Positions 21,667 through 30,753 of a stretch of 40,180 nucleotides of DNA are shown in pieces; the first letter of the stretch is position 1, and every line of letters begins with the position of its first letter. Origin of the DNA: Candidatus Rokuibacteriota bacterium (GTDB taxonomy: Bacteria > Methylomirabilota > Methylomirabilia > Rokubacteriales > CSP1-6). The stretch spans positions 1-40,180 of the forward strand of contig JAHFDK010000023.1 of the NCBI GenBank assembly GCA_023249095.1, given 5' to 3'. Under the pieces are notes generated by a model. The model did no database searches and had not been told where the DNA came from. It worked only from the letters and a program-made list of their open reading frames with translations. The translations under genes and the position numbers were made by a program.

Positions 21667-22489
21667 AGAAACTCCACTCCAAATCGAAGTTAGGCGTGCC
21701 GTCACAGGTGACGCGCATGCTGTTGTTGCCCGGCTCGAGCTGCATGAACCCGACCTGGGTGGCGCCCAGGCTGAACAGGGCGTAGTCGTCGGCGTAGCTC
21801 ACGCCGTTGTCCGTGGAGAACTCCACGCTTGCCAGCTCGGTGTCCACCTTGATCTCGCTGTCGGCTGAGGCCGAGTCGCGGGTGGTGGAGAAGCTGTAGC
21901 CGTTCGTGAGGTTGGCGAGCGCAGGGTTCGTGAATCCCGCCGCGGCATTCGCCCGCAGCCGGAACACGATGAACTTGGCCGGTGCGTTGCCGGGGTTGTT
22001 GATGGTGAACGTGTCCGGCGAGACCGTGACCGTGCGCGAGCCCGTGGTTGCGCTCGCCCCGAACCAATCGCTCAGCCGCGTGAAGTGCAGCGCGACGGGC
22101 TGAGCCAGCCAGCTGAGGCCCGCGATGGTGATTGATGGCCTGGCCGTGAGCCTGGCGTAGCACCAGCGCCGGGTGCCCGCGGAATCGTTCGTGAAGAGCT
22201 TCCCCTGGCCGATGCGCATCAACTGGCCGAGCATCGCGTCGAACGCGGTGTCGAACGCCGCCGGGGAGGCGTAGCCGGTCATCATGAAGCGGACGACCTC
22301 TATCCCAACGGACTTCGGGGCCAACGAGATCCCCGCGAAGTCGTGAGCGTAGTCGGCGCCGACGCCATGGCCGTACGCGACCCGCAACCCCTGCTCCGAC
22401 TGCCACTCGTACTGGTTGAGCGGGAACGTATACGTCAGGGTGGCGTCGATGCTCTCGAACTTCTCTGCCCAGCGCTGCGCCGTCGTCAT
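21650..22489 (-). CDS. Distal tail protein (Dit-like)
   Basis: ATG at 22489 overlaps the tape-measure stop (ATGA), giving 279 residues. The gene order tape measure, distal tail, tail tip is universal in siphoviruses. The N-terminal half ([20 protein letters not shown], then [17 protein letters not shown]) and [27 protein letters not shown] match the ring-forming half of Dit-like proteins. The C-terminal half ([17 protein letters not shown] and a Met-Gln-Leu-Glu-Pro segment) is a second beta domain. It would form the hexameric ring joining tube and tip. Confidence 0.75.
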   Translation of the reverse strand: MTTAQRWAEKFESIDATLTYTFPLNQYEWQSEQGLRVAYGHGVGADYAHDFAGISLAPKSVGIEVVRFMMTGYASPAAFDTAFDAMLGQLMRIGQGKLFTNDSAGTRRWCYARLTARPSITIAGLSWLAQPVALHFTRLSDWFGASATTGSRTVTVSPDTFTINNPGNAPAKFIVFRLRANAAAGFTNPALANLTNGYSFSTTRDSASADSEIKVDTELASVEFSTDNGVSYADDYALFSLGATQVGFMQLEPGNNSMRVTCDGTPNFDLEWSFYAPNQ

Positions 22490-25400
22490 GCGACACCCCG
22501 GGCGCGAAGAGCGCGGCGAAGGCCGTAGCCCAGGTCGCCGAAGAACGCGCGTTCGTCCGCGCCGTTGGAGATGGTGATGGTATTGCCCGTGACGCTGACG
22601 ATGACGTCCCCGTCGCGCCCCCCGCGCCGGTTCTCCGCGGCCGGGATAATCGCCTCGCCCTTGTGAATGAACGCCAGCATGTCGCGCGGCACGTAGTCGG
22701 TCCCGCGCGCGAAGGGCGTTATCCCACCGTTCAACCGATCCGGGGCCCAGCCGGGATCGTTCGGGAACGTGTTGAAGCGCCACGTCGACCCGTCCCAGTA
22801 CACGGCGGGGTTGGTCCCCTGCGATCTGTAGCCCGGCGGCGGGCTGTTCTTGTCGTTGTACCCCGGGATGGCGTCCCCCTGGCCGGTGAACGGCGGTGGA
22901 GGCCCCGCCGGGATCGTCGTCTTGTACGGGTCCTTCGCGCCCGGCGGAGGAGGGTTGATCGAACCGCCACTCCATCCCGCGCCGGCGGCCCCGGCGGCAA
23001 ATCCCGCGGCCACTTTCATCCCCGCCTGGTTCGCGGCCCACGCCTCTTCCTCCATCGCAGCGATGGCAGCGATGGCAGCGGCCCGGGCTGCCTGCTCGGC
23101 CTCCGGCGTCCCTTCGACGATGCCTTCCGCGAGCCCCTGGGTGATGTACGTCCCGAACGTGTGGAACACCTTCGACGGCGACTGAACTCTCACGATCACC
23201 CCGAACTCGTCGATGACCGCATTTCCCAGTTCCGCCGCCGCGCCCTTCGCCCTCGCGATCGCGTCGCCGCCGGACAGCCCACTGACGAGCCCATCGACCA
23301 CGCTGGCCCCGAGGCGCTCCCCGGCTCCGTAGACCACCGGATCCTGGGAGCCCAGCCCGGCCGTTATCGAAGCGCCCGTAGCAACGGCGGCGGCCACGGT
23401 TTCCGCCTGCATCAGCGCCAGCCCCTCACGCATAGGCTTGTTGATGCCTACCTCAACGGCCGTGGTCACGCCGGGCGCTGCGCCGATGATGCGCGCGACA
23501 ACCGCGTCGGACGCTTCCCCCATTGCCGCCGGGGCGACGACCTTCAGCGCGGCGATCGCCGCCGCCGGGTCCTCCGAGTACATCTTGGTGAACTTCGCGA
23601 CGAACTCCGGGCCCTTGTCTGCAATGGCCGCGAGAATAGTCTCGGGCATCGCAACGCCAGCCGCTGTCAGCCCCTGCCAGATCAGCCTCAGGTTGACGTC
23701 GAACGCCTGCTGATCCTTGACCATTTGGTCGAGGCGCCCCTTCCACTTCTCAAACGTCTCGTCAGTCGACGGCAGGACGGAGGAGATGGCCTCCTTCACG
23801 GAGCCGAAGTTCTCCTCGGTCGCCTCGACGAGGGTTTCGAAGCTCTTGGCCACGTCCGGCCCAAAGGTGTTTTCGAGGTACTTGGCAAGACCCTCCGCCG
23901 TCATCTGCACGGGCGGGAACGAAGAGATCATCTCCTTGAGCTGTTCCTTGCCTTCTTCATTCACGCCCGCGAACGCCTGCTCCAGGGCTGGTCCCCACGA
24001 ACCGCTCATGTAGGTGGCGAGGTCCTGGGCGGACTTCTGCGCCTTCGGCAGCTCCGTCGCCACGCCCGTCGCCATGCCCGCCGCGGCACCGGCCGCTTGC
24101 GCCAGAGAGCCCGACCAGCGGTCCGTCATGGTCTTGGCCTCAGCCATCGCGAACTCTTGGGTCCTCATCGCGGCTTCTATGCCGGATGACTCGTCGGCGG
24201 CGGCACGCAGCTCTGGGGGCAACTTCTGATAGGCGGCGGCTAGATCAAGGACGCTCGCTCCGCTCGACTGCATCTCGTCGAAGGCCGCCCTCACGGTCGC
24301 GTTGAGCGCGGCCATGTCCTTGTTGGCGGTGGTCGCACCCTTGCCCACACCAAAGAGGGAGGTCGATACGCCGAAGAACTTCCCATCGGAGCCGAGCATG
24401 ACCTTCTCGCTGGCGCTCAGTTCCCGCGAGAACCCGCTGATCCCGGAGGTGACCTTCTCGCTCGCCGCCGCCAGTTGCCCTTCGGCCAGCGCCAGCCTCT
24501 GGGCCGGGTCAGTGATGCCCGAGAGAAGCGCGCCGAGCTCCTTGGCCTTCGCGTTCGTCGCCTCGATCTTGTCGATGTCCCCGAAGACGAGGTCCGTCAA
24601 CGAGTGGCCGGAGAGTTTCTGAGCCGCGATGTCCGCCGCGATGACCACCGCACCGATGCCGAGCGCGAGCCCCGTGGCCTGCCCCTTCCCGGTGTGCATG
24701 AACCCGCCCATCTGCTTGACCGCCTGGGCGCCCTTGCTCACCCCGGAGATCATCGCGGGCATCGCCGCCGTCACCCCAACCACCCCGAGGATCAGCCCCT
24801 GGCTCTCCCCCGGCAGCGCACCAAACGCGTTGGTCGCCGCCGTCGCGCCGCCCGCAAGCTCCCTCAGTACCGGGATCGCCACGCTCCCCACCTGAATCCC
24901 GAGAGTCTCCAGCGACCCCTTCAACGCCTCCACGTCCCCGCTCAGGTTCCCCATCCGCTGGGCCGCCACGTCCGCCGCGTCCGTCGCCCCCATCTTGTCG
25001 GACATCGCCTGGAACTCGGCGCCGGTCATCTTCATCAGGCCGCCGGCCGTGCGGTAGGCGTCGTTCCCGAAGATTGTCTTCAGCGCCGCGACCTGTTGCG
25101 CCTCCCCGAGCGTCCCGATCTTCCCGTGCAGCTCGTCGACGATCTGGCTCATCGGCTTGAGTTCGCCGGTGGCGGTGCGGAACTCGAGCCCGTACTCCGC
25201 GATCGTGCCCTTGGCCTTGTCCGTCGTCCCGTCCAGCCCCAGGAGGAACGTCTTGAAGCTCGTGCCCGCGTCCGAGCCGTTGGCGAACGAAGATGCCGTC
25301 GCCGCCACGCCAGTGCTCAGGTCCTGGAACGAGACTCCCATCTGCGCCGACACCCCGCCGGCCTGGGCGATTGCCCCGCTCATGTCCTCGACGCCGAAGC

Positions 25401-25872
25401 GGGAAGCGTTCGCCGCGCCCGCGAGACGGTTCACGACGTCGTTCGTCTCGAGCTGCGTCCCCTTCCAGATGTCCATCGTCGTCGCGATGGTCCGGGCGCT
25501 GTCCGCCAGCCCGTAGTTCCCGGCCGCTGCCAGGTCGACCGCGGCCTTCGCCTCGCCGCCCACCATCTGCGCGACCGAGCGCCCACCGGCCGCCAGCTCT
25601 TCCATCGCCGCCGTTGCTTCGCCAGCGGAGAAAGCGGTGTCGGCGCCGAGCTGGAGCGCCGTCTTCCGGAGCGCGTCCATCTCCTTGTCGGTCGCCCCGG
25701 CGACGGCGCCGACCTGGTCGAGCCCCTTCTCGAAGTCCATCCCCATCTTGATGGACGCAACCCCGAGCCCGGCGAACCCCGCGGTCAGCCCGATCGACGC
25801 CTTCGTGACGCCGGAGAGCTTCGCTGAAGCAGAATCTTTCGCCGTTATGAGTACGTTGACAGTGTTGGCCAT
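22486..25872 (-). CDS. Tail tape measure protein
   Basis: At 1128 residues this is the longest gene. ATG at 25872 overlaps the stop of the tail chaperone frame (TAATG). The N-terminus ([17 protein letters not shown]) is followed by the TMP repeat domain: [41 protein letters not shown], then [22 protein letters not shown] central hydrophobic segment with [18 protein letters not shown] probably spans the membrane during ejection. The C-terminal third is Pro/Gly-rich and ends with [16 protein letters not shown]. By the usual siphovirus relation of about 1.5 angstrom per residue the tail would be roughly 170 nm. Confidence 0.93.
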   Translation of the reverse strand: MANTVNVLITAKDSASAKLSGVTKASIGLTAGFAGLGVASIKMGMDFEKGLDQVGAVAGATDKEMDALRKTALQLGADTAFSAGEATAAMEELAAGGRSVAQMVGGEAKAAVDLAAAGNYGLADSARTIATTMDIWKGTQLETNDVVNRLAGAANASRFGVEDMSGAIAQAGGVSAQMGVSFQDLSTGVAATASSFANGSDAGTSFKTFLLGLDGTTDKAKGTIAEYGLEFRTATGELKPMSQIVDELHGKIGTLGEAQQVAALKTIFGNDAYRTAGGLMKMTGAEFQAMSDKMGATDAADVAAQRMGNLSGDVEALKGSLETLGIQVGSVAIPVLRELAGGATAATNAFGALPGESQGLILGVVGVTAAMPAMISGVSKGAQAVKQMGGFMHTGKGQATGLALGIGAVVIAADIAAQKLSGHSLTDLVFGDIDKIEATNAKAKELGALLSGITDPAQRLALAEGQLAAASEKVTSGISGFSRELSASEKVMLGSDGKFFGVSTSLFGVGKGATTANKDMAALNATVRAAFDEMQSSGASVLDLAAAYQKLPPELRAAADESSGIEAAMRTQEFAMAEAKTMTDRWSGSLAQAAGAAAGMATGVATELPKAQKSAQDLATYMSGSWGPALEQAFAGVNEEGKEQLKEMISSFPPVQMTAEGLAKYLENTFGPDVAKSFETLVEATEENFGSVKEAISSVLPSTDETFEKWKGRLDQMVKDQQAFDVNLRLIWQGLTAAGVAMPETILAAIADKGPEFVAKFTKMYSEDPAAAIAALKVVAPAAMGEASDAVVARIIGAAPGVTTAVEVGINKPMREGLALMQAETVAAAVATGASITAGLGSQDPVVYGAGERLGASVVDGLVSGLSGGDAIARAKGAAAELGNAVIDEFGVIVRVQSPSKVFHTFGTYITQGLAEGIVEGTPEAEQAARAAAIAAIAAMEEEAWAANQAGMKVAAGFAAGAAGAGWSGGSINPPPPGAKDPYKTTIPAGPPPPFTGQGDAIPGYNDKNSPPPGYRSQGTNPAVYWDGSTWRFNTFPNDPGWAPDRLNGGITPFARGTDYVPRDMLAFIHKGEAIIPAAENRRGGRDGDVIVSVTGNTITISNGADERAFFGDLGYGLRRALRARGVA

Positions 25873-26386
25873 TAGTCGCCGTCACCCCCGGCGAGCTTGA
25901 GGAGCTTCAGGTGCCTCAGGTTCGAAGCGGGCGCGGCGAGGATCTCGCTGGGCAGCTTGTGATAGCGCACCGCGAGGACCTCCACCATCTCTGCCCACTC
26001 CAGTTCCCGGGGCTTGCCCACGACGTTTCCCTCCGAATCGACGGCTCCGCCTACGTGACGCCACCTCGCGACAGCGCCTCTAAAGGGGTGGAGGTATCCA
26101 CCACGGCTTCGAACCATTTCTGCATGACGAGCGAGATCAGTGCCCGGGGCAGCTTCTCCACCGGCGCTTCGATGGGAATCGGCTCACCCTTCCGGTCTTC
26201 GAGGTTCCACGAGATGAGCGCGTGGGCCTGGAACCACTGCCACTGATCCGCGAGCTTCGTTTTGGGCTCCGTCGGGTAGCCGATGACGTCGCCGAGCGGT
26301 ATGTCGAGGTTCATCGTGATCTCGGCGCCGGCGAAGCGGCTGCCCTCGAACGTGAACTTCACTGCCGTGAACGGATTGAATCCCAT
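25872..26386 (-). CDS. Tail assembly chaperone GT fusion made by -1 frameshift
   Basis: Reading starts at ATG 26386 and slips back one base at CCCTTTA (26087-26081). The resulting fusion has 102 residues of the upstream frame plus 69 of the second frame, about 171 in all, ending with TAA at 25874-25872. The second frame has no good independent start covering its conserved part, except a weak GTG at 26021 preceded by GGAGGG. The T-like part includes [31 protein letters not shown], the usual small helical unit of GT proteins. Lambda G and GT proteins bind the tape measure before the tube forms. The next gene is the tape measure, as expected. Confidence 0.75.
26051..26386 (-). CDS. Tail assembly chaperone (G-like), upstream frame
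   Basis: The protein has 111 residues from ATG 26386 to TAG at 26053-26051. It begins [18 protein letters not shown], with [19 protein letters not shown] and [18 protein letters not shown]. Position (between a tail-tube-like gene and the tape measure) and the slip site in its last codons identify it as the G-type chaperone. Its ribosome site lies in the 3' arm of a 9-bp hairpin (26389-26435), so initiation may be controlled. Confidence 0.8.
   Translation of the reverse strand: MGFNPFTAVKFTFEGSRFAGAEITMNLDIPLGDVIGYPTEPKTKLADQWQWFQAHALISWNLEDRKGEPIPIEAPVEKLPRALISLVMQKWFEAVVDTSTPLEALSRGGVT
26081..26087 (-). promoter_or_regulatory. Programmed -1 frameshift site CCCTTTA
   Basis: In the G frame the codons are ACC CCT TTA, so the heptamer reads C CCT TTA (X XXY YYZ with X=C, Y=T, Z=A). 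A slip to CCC TTT places the ribosome in the frame ending at 25872. The +1 frame meets a stop immediately. GC-rich sequence downstream may form a stimulating structure. Confidence 0.75.
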
Positions 26387-26388
26387 GG

Positions 26389-26435
26389 CCTACAACCTTT
26401 CGTGTGGTGCCCGGCCGTGCCCCCGCGGTTGTAGG
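26389..26435 (-). promoter_or_regulatory. Hairpin covering the ribosome site of the tail chaperone
   Basis: CCTACAACC (26389-26397) and GGTTGTAGG (26427-26435) form a perfect 9-bp stem. On the mRNA the 3' arm overlaps the AAAGG ribosome site and ends two bases before the ATG at 26386. Two smaller stem-loops, CTGGG/CCCAG and CTAGG/CCTAG, lie between 26470 and 26510, after the previous gene. Confidence 0.5.
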
Positions 26436-26511
26436 GACGGGAGCCGTGCCGGGCGCGTTCGTCATGGCGTCTGGGTTTACGCCCAGTACGCCTAACTAGG
26501 AACCTAGTCAT

Positions 26512-26943
26512 TCAGGCCCATGTGGGGACAGCCCCATCCCCGAGCTGGCCGCTACTGGAGATGGTGAGTTCACCCCCGCCGCCGCGGGAGAGCTTCATGT
26601 CGCTGTAGAACATCTCCATCGCCAGCGTCTGCCCGGAGACCGCGAATGAGGTCGTCCGGATGACGGAAGTTGAAGGGACCGTCTTCAGCACCGTGAAGAG
26701 CCCGGTAGTGGCGGCATCGTTGAAGACGCCGTTGATGTCGACTTGCCCATCCGCGAGCAGTTGAAGCCGCTCGATGGCCGACTTGTCCAGGCCGGTGACG
26801 TCCTGGACCGCCTTAGGGGTCGAGATGTTGACGTCCCGGACGTCGTTGGTGACAGCGCGGGCAACGGCCCCGCTGTCGTCGATCGAGATGCTGGCGCCCA
26901 AACCATTTTCCTTAGCGATGACAGTTATCCCTTCTCCATGCAA
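26512..26943 (-). CDS. Tail-tube-like structural protein
   Basis: The product has 143 residues if it starts at ATG 26943. It contains NGLGASISIDDSGAVARAV, NDVRDVNISTPKAVQDVTGLDKSAIERLQLLAD, then INGVFNDAATTGLFTVLKTVPST. This is the pattern of the tail-tube or major-tail-associated proteins of siphoviruses. The alignment-type start would be at ITVIAKENGLG, where GGAGAAGGG precedes an ATA codon rather than ATG. The used ATG upstream lacks a Shine-Dalgarno site and faces the HNH gene 17 bases away, so the 5' end may have been altered by that insertion. Confidence 0.75.
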   Translation of the reverse strand: MHGEGITVIAKENGLGASISIDDSGAVARAVTNDVRDVNISTPKAVQDVTGLDKSAIERLQLLADGQVDINGVFNDAATTGLFTVLKTVPSTSVIRTTSFAVSGQTLAMEMFYSDMKLSRGGGGELTISSSGQLGDGAVPTWA

Positions 26944-26960
26944 TGTGTTAGCATGGGGGC

Positions 26961-27608
26961 ATGAACAGCCCAGTTTTGTGTTGCTGTGGGTGCGGCGAGG
27001 AGATTCCCTCGAAACACCTGTTTCGATACCGCGAGCCGGCCTTGCTTCGCGGCCACCGTCAGACCATGCCGCCCTGCGCGTGCGGGTGCGGTAAGCCTGT
27101 GAAGTGGAATGTGAACTCGCGCTACAACGAGGTGCGCTTCGTAAAGGGCCACGACAAACGCCTCGGCTTGAAACCCCAACCTTGCGCGTGTGGATGTGGC
27201 GAGATGGCCGGCCTCTGGCACGGCCGTCCGCGCCGCTTCATTTCCGGCCACAACAGCAAGGGCATGAAGCGTGGAGCGGGCCGCTACGTGAACACCCACG
27301 GGTACGTCCTGCTCCGCAAGCCCGATCACCCCCGGGCCGCCTCGATGGGCGGATACGTCATGGAACACCGCTACCTGATGGAGCAGCACCTTGGCCGCCT
27401 GCTGCGGGCCGATGAACATGTTCATCATCTGAACCACGAGAGGTCGGACAACCGAATGGAAAACCTGATCCTGGTGGATCCGGTCGAGCATGCTAAGTAC
27501 CACACCTCGCAGCCCCGCCGCCGGCAGAGCGAGGAGCACCGCCGGAAGACATCGGAGGCAATGAAGCGCGTTTGGGCGGAGCGGCGGTCCCAACCTAAAG
27601 CCCCCTAG
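26961..27608 (+). CDS. HNH homing-type endonuclease on the opposite strand
   Basis: This 215-residue gene is the only convincing plus-strand gene. Three zinc-knuckle units CxCGCG (CCCGCGEEI, CACGCGKPV, CACGCGEMA), each ending in a Gly-His, fill the first 95 residues. The HNH_3 core follows: NTHGYVLLRKPDHP, GYVMEHRYLMEQHLGR, then VHHLNHERSDNRMENLIL and HAKYH. The order of His residues is intact, so it is probably active. It is inserted between two tail genes, starts 17 bases from the divergent gene and overlaps the convergent gene by 14 bases. This is typical of free-standing phage homing endonucleases. Confidence 0.88.
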   Translation: MNSPVLCCCGCGEEIPSKHLFRYREPALLRGHRQTMPPCACGCGKPVKWNVNSRYNEVRFVKGHDKRLGLKPQPCACGCGEMAGLWHGRPRRFISGHNSKGMKRGAGRYVNTHGYVLLRKPDHPRAASMGGYVMEHRYLMEQHLGRLLRADEHVHHLNHERSDNRMENLILVDPVEHAKYHTSQPRRRQSEEHRRKTSEAMKRVWAERRSQPKAP

Positions 27609-28059
27609 TGCGGATGAACTGGATCGCGTCCGTGCCTTCGTGGAGCCGGGTGAGCCATTCGTCGACCACAACGGGCCGCGCGCCGGTCACATCGGCAAGA
27701 GAGAGCACGGGTACGATCTGAAAGTCCGGCACGAGGTGACCCCTTCTGCCGGTGGTTGCGGACCGCGCCATAACGCGGGAGGGGCAAGGACAGTTCGCCG
27801 TGCCCGCTTTGCACGGCTCACAGTGCCCACAGAGAGCGCCCGAAGGACGCGGACTCACACAGGGTTTGCAGCGTTTCGTGTCGGCACACTCGACGCCGGC
27901 GGGATGGACGAATGGCTCCCCCTGGTCGAATCCCACCTTCCCGTTCAGGAACCATTCGCAGTCGGCCTCTTCGCAGGTGCCGACGCGGAACTTCTGGTGG
28001 AAACCCGCCTGCTGCATCCCCGGGAGCGGCCGGTTCGGGATGTGGATGACGGGCGGCAT
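27595..28059 (-). CDS. Cys-rich conserved phage protein, 154 residues
   Basis: ATG at 28059 overlaps the major tail stop (TAATG). The product begins MPPVIHIPNRPLPGMQ, then FRVGTCEEADCEWFLNGK, a pattern seen in small structural-region proteins of siphoviruses. A dense cysteine segment follows (CADTKRCKPC, LCGHCEPCKAG, CPCPSRVM), enough for two or three metal sites. The C-terminus has VVDEWLTRLHEG. The function is unknown. Its 3' end overlaps the convergent HNH gene. Confidence 0.65.
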   Translation of the reverse strand: MPPVIHIPNRPLPGMQQAGFHQKFRVGTCEEADCEWFLNGKVGFDQGEPFVHPAGVECADTKRCKPCVSPRPSGALCGHCEPCKAGTANCPCPSRVMARSATTGRRGHLVPDFQIVPVLSLADVTGARPVVVDEWLTRLHEGTDAIQFIRTRGL

Positions 28060-28826
28060 TAGTAGGCCACCGCGGTCTTGTGCCGGACGACGACGACGAC
28101 GAACGACAGGCTGGTGAACCCGCCCGTGGTGACGGTGGCCACCCTCAGGTAGCGGCGGACGGTGAGCGTCAGGCTCGTCTGAATGCGCTCGGCGATGTTG
28201 TCGGCGGTGATCTGGGTGAACCCGCCGCCGGTCACATCCGCCCAGGCCGCGTCGTCGGCGGAATCCTGGAGCTTCACGGTGGCGTCGGTGCCGGTGATGT
28301 TCGTGCACTGGAGGTAGGCGGCCAGGCCAAACGTCGTGGAGACGGCCCCGAGGTCGATGCTGGCACCGTTGGTGGCGCCCGTGTCGGTGCGAAGCCCGGC
28401 GGTGAGCAGTTCGCCCATCTCGATGCCGTAGCCGTTCGCCTGAGCCTGGACGTTGAACCCGAGCGAACCGTCACCCGGCCGGCTGAGTTTGTAGTCGGCC
28501 TGCTTGCCGATGAGCGCAATCCCGGCATTGCCGAGGGTTGCTCCACGGCAGTAGAGGAGATGTACGTCGGCCGTGGGAAGCGCGCTCAGGACGACATGGG
28601 TAGACCCCGCCCCGGCCGCGCGGTTGGCCGCGCCGTTGTCGTTGAAGTAGCTCGCGAAGTCGATGATGCCGTCGCGCTGTCCACCAATGCGCTCATGCGC
28701 GCTGGCGTTGATGGCGGTCACGTCGATGGAGGCAGGCCCACCGCCGAGCGAGCTGATGGAGGCGATGTCGCCGCTGAGGTTGTAGCCCCCGACGAACAGC
28801 AGATCGCCGAGCCCGTTACTTTTCAC
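28059..28826 (-). CDS. Major tail protein
   Basis: The protein has 255 residues; GTG 28826 is preceded by GGGAGG. It begins MKSNGLGDLLFVGGYNLSGDIASI, then ASIDVTAINASAHERIGG and DGIIDFASYFND, which is the N-terminal strand and loop order of siphovirus major tail proteins. The C-terminal half (VSTTFGLAAYLQCTNITGTDATVKLQDSADDAAW, quoted in part) is an added beta domain, likely exposed on the tail surface. Position after the head-completion genes and before the chaperones supports the call. Confidence 0.85.
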   Translation of the reverse strand: MKSNGLGDLLFVGGYNLSGDIASISSLGGGPASIDVTAINASAHERIGGQRDGIIDFASYFNDNGAANRAAGAGSTHVVLSALPTADVHLLYCRGATLGNAGIALIGKQADYKLSRPGDGSLGFNVQAQANGYGIEMGELLTAGLRTDTGATNGASIDLGAVSTTFGLAAYLQCTNITGTDATVKLQDSADDAAWADVTGGGFTQITADNIAERIQTSLTLTVRRYLRVATVTTGGFTSLSFVVVVVRHKTAVAY

Positions 28827-28977
28827 TGTCGACCTCCCTCACGGCTCCGATGGAGAGCCAATCCTTGATGGCGCTCGCTGGCGCATCGCTCACGTCGTCT
28901 CCGGCGTTGCGGTCGACCCACCCGTCTCCCTTGCGCCAGCTCACACCGCGTTCGGCCACGTATTTCTTGCTAGGCAC
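28816..28977 (-). CDS. 53-residue small protein before the major tail gene
   Basis: GTG at 28977 overlaps the upstream stop by 8 bases, and the TAA at 28818-28816 lies 11 bases inside the major tail gene. The product contains KKYVAERGVSWRKGDGWVDRN, AGDDVSD and AIKDWLSIGAV. Small proteins with the same GVSWRxGDGxV and GEDVSDAP-like order lie in this place in other siphoviruses, to my knowledge without known function. It fills an otherwise empty 140-base gap. Confidence 0.65.
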   Translation of the reverse strand: MPSKKYVAERGVSWRKGDGWVDRNAGDDVSDAPASAIKDWLSIGAVREVDSEK

Positions 28978-29464
28978 TGAGCGCCTCCCCTTCGAGGTTG
29001 TCCAGTTGGAGCTCCATCGAGAGCACCCGGTAGAGCCCGCGCGTGTTCGAACCGCTCGCGATGGGCAAGTCCGCGTAGCCGAGCTGCGAGTCCCCGATGT
29101 CCAGGTCCGTCAGGTTGCTGTTGATGGCGCTGTTCGCCCGGAAGCGCCTCCGGATCGACGTGTCGATGGTGGCGATGTCCGATTCCCAGGAGCCGAGCGT
29201 CGCCCTCTCCGCCTGCATCGGCCAGAGGCAGAGGATCTGGATGCGCGCGGCATACATGACGTTGCCGAGCGTCAGCTTCCCCGCGCCCGCGTCGGTGCGG
29301 CCGAGATACCAGAAACAGGCGTACGGGCCTCCCAGGGGCAGCCCGATGGGTTCGCCCTGGATCACGTCGGCGAACGCCGCGTTACCGGCCGTGTTGAGCA
29401 CCGCCGTGAGTTCGTCATCGATGGCCGTGAAGATCGTCGCCCAGACCGGCACTTGCTCCGTCAT
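28970..29464 (-). CDS. Tail terminator / tail completion protein candidate
   Basis: ATG at 29464 overlaps the upstream stop (ATGA), giving 164 residues. The product starts MTEQVPVWATIFTAIDDELTAV, then PYACFWYLGRTDAGAGKL and AARIQILCLWPM, ending YRVLSMELQLDNLEGEAL. The length, mixed alpha/beta pattern and position directly before the major tail protein fit the tail terminator that caps the tube. No residue motif is decisive. Confidence 0.65.
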   Translation of the reverse strand: MTEQVPVWATIFTAIDDELTAVLNTAGNAAFADVIQGEPIGLPLGGPYACFWYLGRTDAGAGKLTLGNVMYAARIQILCLWPMQAERATLGSWESDIATIDTSIRRRFRANSAINSNLTDLDIGDSQLGYADLPIASGSNTRGLYRVLSMELQLDNLEGEALSA

Positions 29465-29877
29465 TCGAGCACCGCCTGGACGCGCTTCGCGATCCGCTCC
29501 TGGGGCTGCATCTGGCGGAGCACGTTCGTGGTCCGCGCGAAGATGTCGAAGCTCTTTCGCATCTTCACTCCACCGCGAAGCCCGCGGGCGATCCACGTGC
29601 GCGTCGGCCGGTCACTGTCGGGCCAGGTCGCCGTCGGGAGGATCTTCGCGTAGCCGATCACGTCCTGGCTCGACCGGACGAAGACGACGTCGACGGACCG
29701 CAGGAACGCACCGGTGCGGATGAACCCTCCCGCGCTGATCTGCGCCATCATCACGTCCTGCCCCTCTTCGGCGAGCTCCTCGATGCCCTCCGCGACCGCC
29801 TGCTTGAAGTTGCGGATGACGTTCGGGTCGAAGAGCGGCCCGTCGAGTTCGATGTAGGGGTTCGGTCGTCTCGGCAT
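29461..29877 (-). CDS. Head-tail joining protein, HK97 gp10-like
   Basis: ATG at 29877 overlaps the connector stop (TGATG). The 138-residue product has FDPNVIRNFKQAVAEGIEELAEEGQDVMMAQISAGGFIRTGAFLRSVDV (quoted in short parts: long helix, then IRTGAFLRSV). This matches the gp10-like family, in which the helix is followed by a Thr-Gly-x-Leu-Arg-x-Ser turn. The end QERIAKRVQAVLE is helical. Its place between connector and terminator supports the call. Confidence 0.75.
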   Translation of the reverse strand: MPRRPNPYIELDGPLFDPNVIRNFKQAVAEGIEELAEEGQDVMMAQISAGGFIRTGAFLRSVDVVFVRSSQDVIGYAKILPTATWPDSDRPTRTWIARGLRGGVKMRKSFDIFARTTNVLRQMQPQERIAKRVQAVLE

Positions 29878-30752
29878 CACGCAATCGCCCAGCGCTTGTA
29901 GCGCTTCACGGTGTTTCGCCAGCGGGCGTAGGAGGCCCGCATCGTGGAGGTCCCGGCGGCGACGGAAAGGTCGCCCACGAGCGTCGCCTGCGCGGACATC
30001 CCGCCCTGGGTGTCCCAGCGGAGACCGGTCACGCGTTCCTTGACCGCCATCTCCACGTCGCGCGGGTAGCGCCGGCGGGTGACGGGCGCGTTGATGAGAT
30101 GGGTGGCCGCCGTGGTCCCGTTGATGCCGCGCACCAGGGTCAGGGTGTTGGTCGAAACGGCCGTGACCTCGATCTGCTCCGAGTCAATCCAAAGGGTGTC
30201 CCCCGGCTCCACGGAGTGGCCCGCGGTCATGGTGGCCGAGGTGGCTGTAGCGTCTGTGATGGCTGTGCCGAGCGTCCCGGCCGCCTCCGTCTCGTTCGAA
30301 TACCCGGCGAGCCCGACGACCTGGATCTCCCGGCCCCGGGAGTTCCGCTGCCAGGTGCTCAGGAGCGTGCTCTCCGGGTGAAGGTCGATGCGGACGTACG
30401 GGGTGTACGCCGCCTCATCCTCGCCGCGCCAGAGGACGAAGTCCGTGCCCTCCACCAGCGTCAGCCCGTACGTCCAGTCCGCGTCGTCGTCGACTTTCAG
30501 GCTGGTCACCGAGATGAGGTCGAACGGCAGCCAGAGCTGGCGGCCCCAGTTGTTCGCCTCGCACGCCCGCGGCACGGTGATGTACCTGGTAGCGAGCTGC
30601 GCGTGGAAGTGCCGCCCGGTCTCGCTCACAATCTCGCCGCTCACATCGGCCATGGCCTGGAGAATGCCCAGCACGGTATCGGTGGTGTTCTCCAGGCTGG
30701 ACACACCTCCGAGGTCGCGCTTGACGTGCGAGAGACGGCACAGACGGTTCAT
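29877..30752 (-). CDS. Head-tail connector protein with extra beta insertion
   Basis: The protein has 291 residues with GGGGTGAC before the ATG. The N-terminal helix LENTTDTVLGILQAMADVSGEIVSE fits the gp6-like connector fold. The protein is longer than usual. A beta domain follows with LWLPFDLISVTSLKVDDDADW and a strand-rich segment LWIDSEQIEVTAVSTNTLTLVRGINGTTAATH (quoted in part). The second half ends in a helix (VEMAVKERVTGLRW) and a basic tail RWRNTVKRYKRWAIA. It would form the ring under the portal. Confidence 0.75.
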   Translation of the reverse strand: MNRLCRLSHVKRDLGGVSSLENTTDTVLGILQAMADVSGEIVSETGRHFHAQLATRYITVPRACEANNWGRQLWLPFDLISVTSLKVDDDADWTYGLTLVEGTDFVLWRGEDEAAYTPYVRIDLHPESTLLSTWQRNSRGREIQVVGLAGYSNETEAAGTLGTAITDATATSATMTAGHSVEPGDTLWIDSEQIEVTAVSTNTLTLVRGINGTTAATHLINAPVTRRRYPRDVEMAVKERVTGLRWDTQGGMSAQATLVGDLSVAAGTSTMRASYARWRNTVKRYKRWAIA

Positions 30753-30753
30753 G

